In this document: positions 24,125 to 35,999 of the stretch, piece by piece
Numbering within the stretch: position 1 is the first letter of the stretch
How the letters are laid out: the number at the start of each line of letters is the position of its first letter
Assembly: GCA_947568835.1 (NCBI GenBank)
Contig: OX387602.1
Span: 10,777,021 to 10,841,020 of the forward strand
DNA: 64,000 nt
DNA from: Protonemura montana
Lineage: Eukaryota; Arthropoda; Insecta; Plecoptera; Nemouridae
Reading direction: 5' to 3'
Translations under genes and position numbers: made by a program
Notes under the pieces: model-generated
Database searches by the model: none
What the model was told of the DNA's origin: nothing
What the model saw: only the letters and a program-made list of their open reading frames with translations

Positions 24125-24239
24125 CTGGCAGCCTGCAACTCTCAGCGATATTTGCCATGCCCTGCTCCACTTTCAGATTGTCAGCAACAATAATTACTCC
24201 AGATTTGTAACTCGATTATACTTGGATAATATCAAGAAA

Positions 24240-26510
24240 ACTTGTTTCTGCGTTACCTTACGCTAAAGATATCTATAAGCGGCTGGTAGAAAAATGGCAA
24301 TATAGATTTTCTATTATCTGTATTACAGAGCGTGGAAGCCATGGAATGAACGCAGAGTCCACTTAGCGCGTAGCTAATTAAGGCTTTCCGAACTAAATAA
24401 CTAAATTTGAATGAGCTGGCCATAATCATCATCTTGTGCAATCAAGATCTTTGCAACGCGTTTAATTTTTCAGCTAATCTTGTCGATCTTCATTTGTAAA
24501 GCCATTGGATAAAAACTTTGAAACATTAAAAACGTAATTATCTACGAAAACGTAACACAGGTCTACAAGAATGAATATGGGTTTTGCGAGTAAGAAACAG
24601 TTCTGGCTGATTCGTTTCAGATTTAGAAAAGAAAAACACATTTTTGTGTATGAAAATTGGCAGAAAGTGAAAATCTAGTTCTTCTTTTGCTAAAGTAGAG
24701 CTGTGAAGTGAACCGCGACAGTTTAAAGATCAAGAAAACAAAGAAGCGTGTAAGCGCTATTGAATAGTCGTAGCTATTTTCAGAATTTTTAAACATAAAA
24801 CGCAAATTATAGTAATAAGCAATGCCATAAAAGTAATTATCAGACTTTTGCGAAATAATTGTACTGAACATTCATACTCTTTTGCCTAGTAATGGACGCC
24901 ACTGTAGATCGCAGTGACAGAAACTGAAGACAAAAACGTTCTCCGCGTTTTCTAAAGCGTCGAATTGAACCGCGATCGCGGCGAGACCGAGTCACGAATC
25001 TCAAGGCCGGTACGCATCCGTGACTTAACTTGCATGGTACGTCACGCCTACTCTGCAAAATTCATCCTCGATCTCAATAATATGCCAATTCCTTTCAGCA
25101 CTTTCACTAGACTCATCAATAGTCTAGCATATTGGCAGACTTGCACTGGCAAGCTACGAGACAATGAGATGGTCGAGTCTGAATCGCTATCCTAGATTAA
25201 AACACCCCTGCATGAACATGTTTAGATGATCTTGGTCTTATCACGGAACAAAATACAGTGGCGTAGCAGGATGGTATATTATTTTCAGAATAAGTTGCAC
25301 CAGTAGCAATGATAACACATAGTTTTCACGCAACCCGTAAGAGCTATATGTCGGCTATTTTTGTTACTGATGTTTCCAATCCTGGAAATATTATAATTGC
25401 AACAGTGACGTTTCCAGGCTGGCAGATTTGAATGTCTTTTTGGTAAAATCAGACATTTTAGCTTGCGCTACTCAAACTGGCTCATTTACTAGAAATTCTA
25501 GAAAATTTACCAGAGTGGAAAAACATCCATGTCTCTTTTCTGAAAATTCTTCTCTGAAGTGAATGGAAAATATTTGTCGAATCTTTACTTGAGAGTTATC
25601 GTCCTTTCGTACGATCGGCGTAATTTTCCAGTGGCATGGAATTTCAGAAGGACTCTTGCTTGATTTATAAAAGCTTGAAACAACCAAATTCGAGGTGGTT
25701 AAAGAGATTTTTCAAAAATAGTCTGTTACTCCGTGGATATGTTCCATAAATTTTAGAACACTATTCCCGCCACTGTGACTGTCGAGCGAGCTTGGAGCAA
25801 GCCCGAAACGTGATCACGCCATGACCATCATATGCTCGTCGCAAGTCGTTACCCACAATCAGCCGACAGCGCGCTATCAGCGTCCAGCGCCTAGCGGGAA
25901 GAAATGGAAGCTAATCACCTCTATATCGTGCCACTCGAAGCAATTGGAGGTCCATGCTCTGTGCCCGCCGGTTTTAGATGGGAAACAATAAAAACTACGC
26001 GGTGTCTGCCTGCTAGGAAATTGTGGTGGTGTTGAACAGTAAATGTCTGCGAACTAGTTTACGTGCTCGACGCTGTGTATTCACGATCGCTTTCGTTTCA
26101 GGCAGTGTTTTGCATATACTTTACCAAAGCGTGTCTGGAGCCAGAGGAGCCGTTTGCAGTTCGATTTTTAAATTATATCACCTAGGGCGGATGCACTCAG
26201 CAGAGCTTAAGCTCAACCTCAATAAATTTGGGGTAAAGTTGTTTTCGACATGGTTATCATCATGGTTATCACCATGGTAACAACTCCTGAAAGTCTGGAA
26301 ACACCGGCTGTAATTGGCTGGTCGTCTTTAAACTCATGGGGATAGTTTAAATTTTGCTTTGTAGATTTGGGGCATTAACACTGGCATGGTGGGAGAGGGC
26401 GAAGTGGACACCATTTTCTCATGAATTTGGAAAATGATGGGGTAAATATAAGATAAATTAAAAGCCATTTATAATTTGCAAAATCTTTCTGACTGTCATT
26501 TTTGTTTAAC
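24240..26510. other. intergenic, no recognisable gene
   Basis: AT-rich with a few CpG-containing patches (24960-25060 and 25790-25960). Near 26249-26281 the motif ATGGTTATCA is repeated next to the palindrome ACCATGGT. No open frame here has family similarity or a matching splice context. Confidence 0.4.
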
Positions 26511-26520
26511 ATATGTTGAA

Positions 26521-26605
26521 CCACCCTGTCATGCGAAGTGGAAGTCAGTGTGCCCGGATCAATCGGGAGGTCCCGTGTTCGTATCCCGGTCGGCTACATA
26601 TTTTG
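26521..26605 (+). repeat. tRNA-derived SINE head fragment
   Basis: The stretch AATCGGGAGGTCCCGTGTTC followed by GTATCCCGGTCGGCTACA matches a Pol III B box (GGTTCGAATCC-type) in the setting usual for tRNA-derived SINE heads. It does not fold as a complete tRNA: the A-box side is degenerate. Confidence 0.5.
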
Positions 26606-26609
26606 TCGG

Positions 26610-29600
26610 CTTCGCTACCCCTCCACTTATAATTAAGTTCGTCAGTTTGAAAGTGACAGAATCTAAAAGGTTTTAGGTACGGTTTAAGTAAACTCTGACT
26701 GTCTTAGATGTACCTTCTTCTTGACAATGTTCAACCAAGACCTAATCTATTTTCTTTCCGTTGGAAATGAGAAGAATTTTGTCGGCAATCAAATCTGATC
26801 TCTATGCGAGTTAGCAACGAGATCAGAAAGAAAACGAACTGTTGAACCGAATCCACGAAACGTGAAATGAAATCGATTGCTCCGTCAAATTACAGGATAT
26901 GAAATTAATAAATTCATCAAACATTTCGGAAATCGACGTTTCGTCTCAATAATTACTGGTTAGGTTTAGAAGATTGATTAGTATGACCCGTGCAATGAAT
27001 AATTTATATCCTAATAATTAAATAGATTTTATGAATGCAACTCAGTTCTTTCTTCACTCGGTTGGCTAATAAATCATTCATTCATGTCCCGTGCATATTT
27101 TGCGCAGTGAAAATGTCCAGGGATTTGTACGTGGCTGCATATGACCATGTAATTGGGCTTATAAATTATCGTTGGTAAAAACACACAAGACTACAAGCGC
27201 GGTCACACCTCTTTACATTTTTAAATCGTGTACATGACAAAATGACAACAGTAACATATCGAGTTATATTGAGTACATCTTATGAGTACTTGCAAAGTTG
27301 CAGACCATCTTCTTGCAATCGGAAATTTTTACTGTAGGCGAAAATAAATTATAAAGGTACGGTACTTACTTACTTATAGTATTTCAAAATTGTTGTGACG
27401 GACGTAACGCAAATTAAACGAATGGTTTAAGATAGTAAAATGAAATGTTAGCTCGAAGGAATGTGAAAGGTATGAAACAGCGTGTACTCCTGTCTTAGTG
27501 CAAGATATTTGGACAATTTATTTGCGTAATTTAGTGTTGGTTTGCTACCGGTATTACCACAATGGCGGCCTGTGTGCATGGTAAACACGTCTGCCAATCT
27601 TACAACTTATTTCTGATTTCTTTGTCTAACATAAAAAAATCAGTGGTGGTCTGCTAAGATGGTGGGACCACATATATGATGCTCTTTTCGTGCCTGTTTT
27701 TCATTTGCACTTTCAGTAATTAACCAATTGAACGTTTTCTAATTGGCTGTTGGCGTTGCCAAGCAAATGACAAATTAACGGCCTGTTAGTTTCTTAACGT
27801 ACATCTAAAAAGGTGGCGCTTAGTGTGATACATACCGTTATTTTCCATAAAAAAAATCAGAAGAATTGTCGTAGAAAAAAAAAGAGTGAATTGTCAGAAA
27901 AATAGGAGTAACAACAATCATCAAAATATCGCCAAAAAAAAATTTCTAAGCTGCTTTTTTTTATACCCTTGCATGCACCCGTCATTAAGTAATGACCAGC
28001 TGAAAGTGCAACTGAAACCAATCCATAATGTAAGTGGTGTAATGGGAGTGCTGTTCTCGATGACCCACTTGCAAGTGTGGGTGTATAGGTTAGATATTTG
28101 ACTACCCGTCGTGGTGTTGCAATCCCAATTGACGCCCAAAATGCACCCGGACAGCAAATGTCTTTGGGGAGGGTCACTAATCACCATGATTGTCTACATT
28201 CGTCACCATTGAGCGATACTAATCTAACGCTCCTGTTCGAATTTAAAGAATGATACGATTTCAAGTGAATTTATTTCGCGTCACAGATTAACATTTGCAC
28301 CGGCTAAAATTATGTTGGCTTCGCTTCAAAATAGGTATTTCCCATTTTCAGTGGTCCTCTATAAAATTCAGGCACGGGTGCCGCATATTAAAAACTTTAG
28401 GGACGCCCTTGTTTTTGGGGCTAAATTCCAAGCGACGGATATTATGTTTGTTTCTTTGTTTGTAATTGCAAATAACAAACCTTTTTGTCACGTACAACAA
28501 CAACAAAAAACTCGCTGTCGTAATTGGAAGTAACGGCAGTTTTCCCAGACAGTCTCGGCATTGCTGCAAATAAAGTGAGACAGACAGACAAATAAGTAGA
28601 TAGCCTTGTCAAGGTCCTCTCTCTTCTCTCCAGCTGCACTTAAACTTTTCATCGTGTAGCTAGGTGCAAATTGAAAATAATAATTAATTGGAAGAATGAA
28701 GTTGATGCGAATTGTAATTATTCAGTGCGGCTGATCTGCTTTGAGTTATGGATGGGATAACCTTTAAGTTGTATGTTGTACTTGTGTTACTTATTATTGT
28801 AATATGCCATGGCTCTTATAAAGTACTAAACAATGACAGCGAGTGATGAAGGATCTATCTTCAGTCATCATAGTCGTTTTTAAGACAAGGCACTTTCATA
28901 ACGCCCTAGTCTAGATGGAACGATCCTCTTTAAAAATAGTTAGATTGAAAGTTAAATATAAGGTTAACAAAGGCCAACTCATAAGTTCCTCATTTCACTT
29001 CTCCAGATACGTTCATGATTATTTTGTTACTCCTCCGGTGTAATTGTAGCGGAACATGAGAGTTATGCACTTAGGTCACTCCTATGCTTGGCTGTGCCAG
29101 GACTCCGGTTCCTTCGGTTGTGCAGAAGTCGTGGAGGAGGAATCAAATGGAGACAAGAAGATGTCTTAGCCACTTGATGCTTCACTTTGTCAAATATATT
29201 TGCGAAAATAAAACAAGCGAACGGCATTTGAGCGCAAATATCACGTCTTATGTGTATTGACGGCTGAAACGAAAGTGAGTCGCAGACGTTTTAGAGCGCA
29301 GGTTTGACATTTTGAAAAGATTCACGCGAGGGTACTTACTTTTCATGGCAAATACCGTGTATTCATTTAACTTTAAAGATACGTAGCATTTGAGAAATCC
29401 TGTCCAAGCCAATCTCGCGACCAACAAGGAGGTAGCTGTTTGGTTATTAGGGAATTTGTGAAAGTATAATAACAGAAAAGTATAAAAAAAGAAGAAAAAA
29501 AAAACTAACGCAGGTAGTATCTAAGTAATAGCTAGCAATAGTTGCATGACAGTTCTGCCTAATTCTGATTTAGTTTTATGAGCTTAAAAGGTAAAAACTT

Positions 29601-30700
29601 GCAGAATAAACTAAAAGGTAATAATCACTTTCGCAAGGATAGAAATGTTGCGTGCACTATTCTCGCTTAGCCAGACTGAAGCACTTGCTGGCATGACCAG
29701 CTTATGTCCTATACCGGAATTGTGAACTGTAATAATTGTGGAGATGAGTAAGTTTTTTTTTGTTTTCGATAATAATACATATTGCATAGCTTTCGTCAAT
29801 GTCACGATGTTTAAATACCCGATTCACGGAACGAGATCAAAAAAAAACGCGACCATGGATAAAGTTTACAGCAAAAACTTTGACGCCCAGGTAATTCGGG
29901 TAACCATGCATTTATTCACTCAAATATTATGCGGTAGGTCGGTAGGTAACCCAATGTTATAGAATATTCAACGCTGTTTGTTTATACGCTGTTATTATTT
30001 CATTTCAGTCTTATTTTACCTTTCACCTGGAGCCTATGGCAGAAACGGGCCGCTAGAATATCAGAGGCAAGGTCGTCCAGCTGTAAGCTTTGCAATGTAG
30101 CGGAGGAGAGACTGTTCGTGGCTCTGGGAGATAGGCGCACCCTGCCTATGCCTAATGCATACCTGACCAAAGTAAAGTGGCATGCATGCAAGCCGTGATC
30201 ATGTAGTGCCCTCCTCTACCCGACTCCAACATTGCTTGCACTCATTTCATTTTCACTTTTCAATTTTACCAACAACACATAATAGATAGCAGTTATGTTC
30301 GTCAGTTAAAATTGTCAGCTTCACAGGTATTTCCCCACCTTCACCCATCCGAAGTGTTATATCGGCACTAACTCAAGTATTGGGAAGTTGGGAGAATCTG
30401 AATTTTCCTAATAGGTGAAAACTGTTAGGTTACAATGTCGCTATTTCCGAAATTTTCAAAACAATAACGGCCGAACGATATTTTAAATGTCTGTTTTAAT
30501 TTTGTGACGCTATCCAATAGGTGCCAAGACTCAAGAGGATGTCAACAGTTCGATCCTGTTTTACGTCCGTGCTGTGCAAGATCTCTAGGATAGTCTAGTG
30601 CCACGGGTCACGGCCGTACGGCGCGCAATTGGTGTAAAACCGACCCCGCCCAAGCCGGCAGAGGCGGTGGAGAGACGTAGTAGCTGGTTCATCTCAGCTT
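26610..30700. other. intergenic, no recognisable gene
   Basis: About 4 kb of AT-rich DNA with only short chance open frames. The stretch at 30000-30240, slightly GC-richer, may be a decayed repeat. Confidence 0.4.
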
Positions 30701-30714
30701 TGAAGGTGTAATGT

Positions 30715-31010
30715 CGTTGATGGATTATTTAATGATGATAGGGATGAACAAAGCTATCTATAAACCTGTGCCATCACGCTGCATTTCTTGTCGAACAGCA
30801 CCAAGGGACAACACAGATAAAATAACAGATTTCGCCACTAATAAACGATGTGAAGAGGTTTGTAAGCCTTTGATCTTAGATTCCTCCAAACTCTCTCCCG
30901 AAAATGAGTGACCATGTTTACGATTAAACCCATACAAAACCTGATTCAGCAATGATGGTTTCGTTGCTTGGTATTCTACCGATCTCAATTCGGGAAACAA
31001 TCATGAGGCT
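30715..31010 (-). repeat. 5S rRNA-derived SINE, copy 6 (highly decayed)
   Basis: The plus strand keeps the family landmarks in order: GATGTGAAGAGG TTTGTAAGCC, CCTCCAAACTCTCTCCCGA, GACCATGT, then a weak 5S-like head (GTATTCTACCGATCTCAATT) near 30970-31000. Similarity is patchy, so the ends are approximate. Confidence 0.4.
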
Positions 31011-31276
31011 TATTTTTTCGTGGCAATTGTCTAATAAATTTAATTCCACAGAGTACATTTTCTACGAGGGTAAGGTAATTGAGTATAACCCATGGTCACA
31101 CCCGCAGATGCAATGGAAGAGTGCAATTTCTTGTCAGAGAACAGCGCAGTTAGCATTTTCAACAAAGCCAGGTCGAAATGTGAAGAATGTTGTATCCCCC
31201 TTCTACAAACTATTCAACCTTTCAAGTACAATGCATTTTTATGTTTCTCTGCTAGAGCAAAAATTTGGCCAAGAGA

Positions 31277-31297
31277 TACATATATATATATATATAT
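31277..31297. repeat. (TA)n microsatellite
   Basis: Uninterrupted TA repeats of about ten units. Confidence 0.85.
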
Positions 31298-31572
31298 CAA
31301 TGAGCATTTAAGATTGTTAAAAGTTAAAAATCTCTAATTATCTTTGCTGATTGCACCAATCTTTTCATAAATATCCCTGATGATAATTTTTGTAATTACC
31401 GTTAGTGTAAATTTTTACGATGCAGTTAGCATTTCGCGTGACTGCAATACGTTGGCAAAGAAAATGTAGCTGCATGACTTATTGAACGCACTGGCAAGTG
31501 CTTATATAAGATTATTGTATCTCTGTAATAATACGTTTTATTTAAATAAGCAGTTACATCTGTCTCAAATTG

Positions 31573-31650
31573 ACGGGCAAGTTTTTGAACCCGGGTCTTC
31601 AGCAAAAGGTCGTCTGCCATTCACCAAATGCCGCGGTCCCATCAATTTAT
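31573..31650 (-). repeat. possible tRNA-derived SINE head
   Basis: On the minus strand an A-box-like TTTGGTGAATGGCAGACGAC is followed about 35 bases later by GACCCGGGTTCAAAAACT, resembling a B box. No complete cloverleaf could be drawn. Confidence 0.3.
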
Positions 31651-31927
31651 TTAAATTGGTTTATTACAACAGTACAAATCAATGGACAGGGGAGGTCATT
31701 CTTAATAGGTTTCTCATTCCTTTAAATGCTAAAGAAAATTATCTATATCTCCGTAACTGTCGGTAGTAAGTATATAGCACGAATAAAGGCTTGTCTGGAA
31801 AATTCTTTATATTAATTATCATATCACAATCATAAGGAAATTTGAAAACCATCTTATGGAGAACATCGCTTGTAATTGTAACGGCTGATTAAAGCGATGC
31901 CATTTCCAACAACGAAATAAGAACATG

Positions 31928-32360
31928 GTTTGGCGTTTTGGTGCCTCTACTTCTCGTGAGTTTACAGAAGTTAAACAACACTACGTGACGACAGATACTG
32001 GATAGGTGACCATCATAAACATGACCAGTTCTGTTTAGGAGAGAGGTTGGAGGAATGACAGTAAGGACAACTTCAATCGCCATGCTTATCAACCTCTCGA
32101 CAGCATGGATTTGTGGAAGAATCCTGTTCTTCGAATTGTACTGTCCTTCGGAAATGACGTTAAGCCGGTGGTCCCATCGGTGTTCTTCGGCAGGCGTGGC
32201 CTACGTGTCGGCGCCGGGCTTCCCTTCCTCTCATCTGGGCTAGGTTAAGTTCATTATCATTCTCATCATAATCCACTCTTTCATCGACGCTATAATACCT
32301 GTGCCACAGGAACAGTTGTCAAAATAGTGCGCTATTAAGCCGCACTTATCAATCAATCAC
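31928..32360 (+). repeat. 5S rRNA-derived SINE, copy 5 (near full length)
   Basis: This is the only copy seen with both ends, and it sets the element length at about 430 bp. The head (TTTGGCGTTTTGGTGCCTC, then AGAAGTTAAACAACAC and GGATAGGTGACCAT) corresponds to 5S rRNA from its 5' region through box C. The body includes CAACCTCTCGACAGCATGGA and GGTGGTCCCATCGGTG. The 3' end is AGTGCGCTATTAAGCCGCAC followed by TTATCAATCAATCAC, matching the tail of copy 3. Confidence 0.8.
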
Positions 32361-32910
32361 AACGGGGACTTTATACACAAGCATAAGTTGATTTTGACTG
32401 ACGGTTTATTGACTAAGCGACATGCATAATGATCCTGCTATGCATGTGTTTCGATGTATTCCTGCTTCTTTGGCGGTTGTCTATAACAACACTTTGCTCT
32501 CCCAATGAGGAAGTATAATAAATAACTGACAATCGCTTCGCGTTGCGTGAAGCGACGTAAATTACTAACGGTGACGATAGGGTTAGCAATATTATTTTGT
32601 GAATTACAGTGAAATGAATTACCAGCTAAGAAATAATTGTTGTGGTTGTCACAAGCATTGTCGGTTTTGCACGCTCTCTGGAATGCAATGACGTTCTTTT
32701 GATGGGTGCATGTCATGACTCATGACAGCAAGGCTGTCAAAAAAATCTAATTATTCTTCTTATTCTGAATGATTGGTATTTTTTATGGTAATTAATCGTG
32801 GAATAAATAAATCACGTGTTGTAGTAATTAATGTGATCAAAGTCACCACCCTTTCCTAAGAGTGCGATATTCATAAAATAGTCAAGCATATAGAACGGAA
32901 TTGAACTTAT

Positions 32911-32960
32911 GTGAAATCTGATTTAAATTGTAAACGCTTGAAATTTAAATCAGATTTCAC
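32911..32960. repeat. perfect 18-bp inverted repeat with 14-nt loop
   Basis: Arms GTGAAATCTGATTTAAAT (32911-32928) and ATTTAAATCAGATTTCAC (32943-32960) are exact complements. The left arm recurs with one change next to SINE copy 4 at about 19858 (GTGAAATCTGATCTAAAT). It may be the end of a small foldback transposon or a short structured RNA. Confidence 0.8.
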
Positions 32961-33087
32961 AAAATTAAACGCATCCAACGTCATTTGGTGTTACTCGAGA
33001 TTGAATGGTTATTCACAGCCTCTTGGTTCTACTCCTTGGAGGTCCATCATTCTGATGAAATACACTAATATCCTCTCAAAAATTATG

Positions 33088-33200
33088 TGTCCAAGTAGCT
33101 CAATGGGTTAGAGTAACACCCGCGATAGGTGGAGATTGGGGTTGGGCATTGGTCCCCGTTTAGGCATCAATTATTGAGAGGGAAGTGGTGTTCCTAATAA
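33088..33200 (+). repeat. tRNA-derived SINE fragment
   Basis: AAGTAGCTCAATGGGTTAGA is a near-perfect A box of a tRNA-type Pol III promoter, followed by CACCCGCGATAGGTGGAGAT and a decayed B box (GGGGTTGGGCA). It is not an intact tRNA gene, because the T arm has lost its consensus. Confidence 0.5.
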
Positions 33201-33530
33201 TGGAATGGAACTTACTTTGGTCAAATTTGTCCTGTCGTATTTTCATTTAAAAATTTTCCACATTGAGAAGCACAAAATATTATTTCCCAATCTCATTTCT
33301 CTAATTTTTATTATTTGGTAATTCACAAGAGTTATTACTGTCAAATTACCAGCATCTCAAACGGGTGTACATCCAATCAAATATGATTATAAAATTGTAT
33401 GATCTGAAATTCTATCCTAGGGCGATTCGTTCGCTGTGTTAACATGTATCCTATCTTGGTCTATCGTGGCACGGCATGAGCAAGCCGTATAAAAGTTTTG
33501 AATTAATCACACAAAATTGCAAGTACCAAT

Positions 33531-33552
33531 CGCATGCAAATAATTGCATGCG
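33531..33552. promoter_or_regulatory. palindromic POU-octamer-like site
   Basis: CGCATGCAA and TTGCATGCG are exact complements around ATAA. The element contains one octamer ATGCAAAT. Palindromic octamer arrangements can bind POU dimers; activity here is inferred. Confidence 0.3.
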
Positions 33553-35685
33553 TTCTATAATTTTGTAGTTCCGCGTGTAAGTGTGAGTAGTTATGCATGT
33601 GCATAAGTGTTTTATAGTTTGATGGCCTAGGCAGTAGACAAGCTTTTTACGCTAAGTATTGGCTATACCAATGTTGACCTTTTCAATCAATTTCATGATG
33701 AAGGATGCAGAAAAACGCTAAAGGGGGAATCAATATGCAGTTTGCATGCACAATTCACCATACAGAAACCTCAACGAAACTTTCTTTAGAAGGTATACAT
33801 TTCTACAAATAAATCTATCATTTGTGATCATTTATTGGCAATTTATGAGCCGAAAGAATACATTTTCACGCGCAACTCTAGCTCCACAAGAAGTCATACC
33901 CACATGTGGGTAAGGCTCGATTAGCAAGATATTACATCTTCTCAAAGAGCGATCAAAAATGCACCCGTTCCCCTTTCGACCTCCAAAATTACAACAGAAA
34001 AAAAAAACAATGCCACGCACATTCACTAATATCACATGAATACATTACTGTTGACCAGAAACCCAAATGACAGCGATAAAGCATACATTCAAGTAACTCG
34101 ATCTCATTTTCACTTCAACGATCGAGGTTATTTCAGCAGGGCACAGGTGTGGATTGTAACATTCAACAAATTACTCTCTCAAGCCACGTTAATAATTGTA
34201 TACATGTGTTGTAATAACCAGCAAGTACACATGGTACATAAAGTGAGACAAGTGCAGTCGGTGTGGTGGCCGCCCTAATGCACCTTTGCAGTTGTCATAG
34301 TTCGCCTCTGCGAGACGATGAGGATAGAGGGGCGTACGCCAGGTAAGTGGTCAGCCAGACCGCGCAACGAAGCAACCTTATAGTGCCGGGCGAAATGTCA
34401 AGGCGAAAATCTATTAAATTAAAATTGAAAGCATGCCGTTCTTAAACACCAATCCCAATGCTTCAGATCTGAATTGGTATACAAGCCTTCACGATTTTAA
34501 CCTGCAAAGAAAATGTACTGGTTTTTTAAGTTTTTTACTTGTTTTTAAATCCTATGTGCCAGTCTCATTGTGTGTAATTTGCTAAATTAGTATGTACTCA
34601 ATAAGTCAGATGCATTTTGTGTGAAAGGTCTCCCGAAATATGCTTCTTATACTGCTAGATAAGTACGTGTTAATGTGTTGATTATCAATGAGAAGTACTG
34701 ATATAGATTATCATTTGCGTGATCGCCTCATGGCATGATAAAACAGTTATTTTTCTCTAGATAGAGGAACCCGGGAGTCGGCGCCTCCTCTTGATATGCA
34801 TCTAGTTTGCTGACGTGCGTGTGCACTAAGCGAAGCATGAAGTCGCTGCAAGTGCAGTCTCTCGCTGCAATTCACTGCACTTAGATGCAATTATACCGTT
34901 ACTTTTGTTACGTTTTATCTTCATCGGTGTTTCTGTGCGACATCAAAGCCAGTTTCACACAGCGCCGGTCAAACAATTTAACATGTTTATTTATCCATGG
35001 TAGGTACGCTCACTGGAGGAGGCGGAGGAGGGAGGGGTGGGGGGGATATATTAGGCAGCCTTGCCATCAAAGGGTTGTGGCACTTCCTTTAACTTTTTGT
35101 TGTGCTTGCTAGCAACATTTCTAAAAATGCTTTGAGCCTAAACCTAGGGGTTCTACGACTGGTCTGAGGCCGTGATGGGTCCTTACCAAAGGGTGGAAGA
35201 CGCATCAATATCTGAACAGAAGGGTTCAAGAGTCATCTTGGTAGCTTGACGAGTAAGTCAAGACTGAGAGCAAGGCGGCTTTTCTCGTTTCGTTTTGGAA
35301 ATCTCACGGAATTTTCCTTTTCCTGAGCTCTGTACTAATTTTTCTGGTCTCTGTGGTCAGTCCAAAGCACACATTATGTGACCGCGTGCTGGCCTCGTGA
35401 TCAGTTTTGCGACCACAAAAGTAATAATAATATGCAAATATTTTGACAGGAACCGGTTTAGTGGAGTAGTGTCTTTCCAAGCTACGGCACATATCCCCTG
35501 CTTCCAACGCTATCCAACGCATGAAATCACCTGATGTAGGGCGTTTTTTAGGATTAGAACCTGTCTGCGACCGTATATGTGTCGTAAAACTGTAACATGT
35601 ATAGCTCTAAAGTTTTTCATTTAATGTATTTCAGTTTTAGCGTATTCTCAACATAAATTGTCTTGTTTTATATTGTTTAATAAAA
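33553..35685. other. intergenic, no recognisable gene
   Basis: Contains a purine-rich GGAGGCGGAGGAGGGAGGGG tract near 35019-35045 and a CpG-richer patch at 34250-34400 that looks like part of a dispersed repeat. No coding signal was recognised. Confidence 0.4.
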
Positions 35686-35973
35686 TTAAGTGAGTGAGGC
35701 ACGGCACCTCCACCGCTGAGACTTGAATGGTTTTTCGCCATCAGGCATGACTATAAAGTTATTCCTGTCATTTCTACAGCTTTGAATAAAATTACACGGT
35801 TCTAAAGAAGAAAATGTCTCAAGAGAGTTTCTTGGCGTTTTCTTTTCCCATTTCTCACGAGAAATGTCCAGAATCTTGTCTGGCATTGGGACAGTCTGAA
35901 AAAAGATTTCTGCTTCGTCCGCGTGCTTTGCATTCAGCCAAAACGTTCTCACAAGCCTTTGTCTTCGAGAAAA
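35686..35973 (-). CDS. doubtful terminal exon, product unknown
   Basis: A 95-codon frame on the minus strand opens directly after an acceptor-like ACCAG and contains FWLNAKHADEAEIFFQTVPM and PFKSQRWRCRASLT before its stop. The stretch is GC-richer than its surroundings. The acceptor has a weak pyrimidine tract, no upstream exon was found, and the opposite strand is also open for 68 codons. It lies 1.7 kb downstream of the dioxygenase gene on the same strand. No family was recognised. Confidence 0.2.
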   Translation of the reverse strand, partial: FSRRQRLVRTFWLNAKHADEAEIFFQTVPMPDKILDISREKWEKKTPRNSLETFSSLEPCNFIQSCRNDRNNFIVMPDGEKPFKSQRWRCRASLT

Positions 35974-35999
35974 CTGGTAAGATGCTGAAGATAGTTTTC

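Noticed and set aside
33088-33160. possible tRNA gene
   Set aside because: A good A box but a ruined B box and no complete cloverleaf; better explained as a tRNA-derived SINE.
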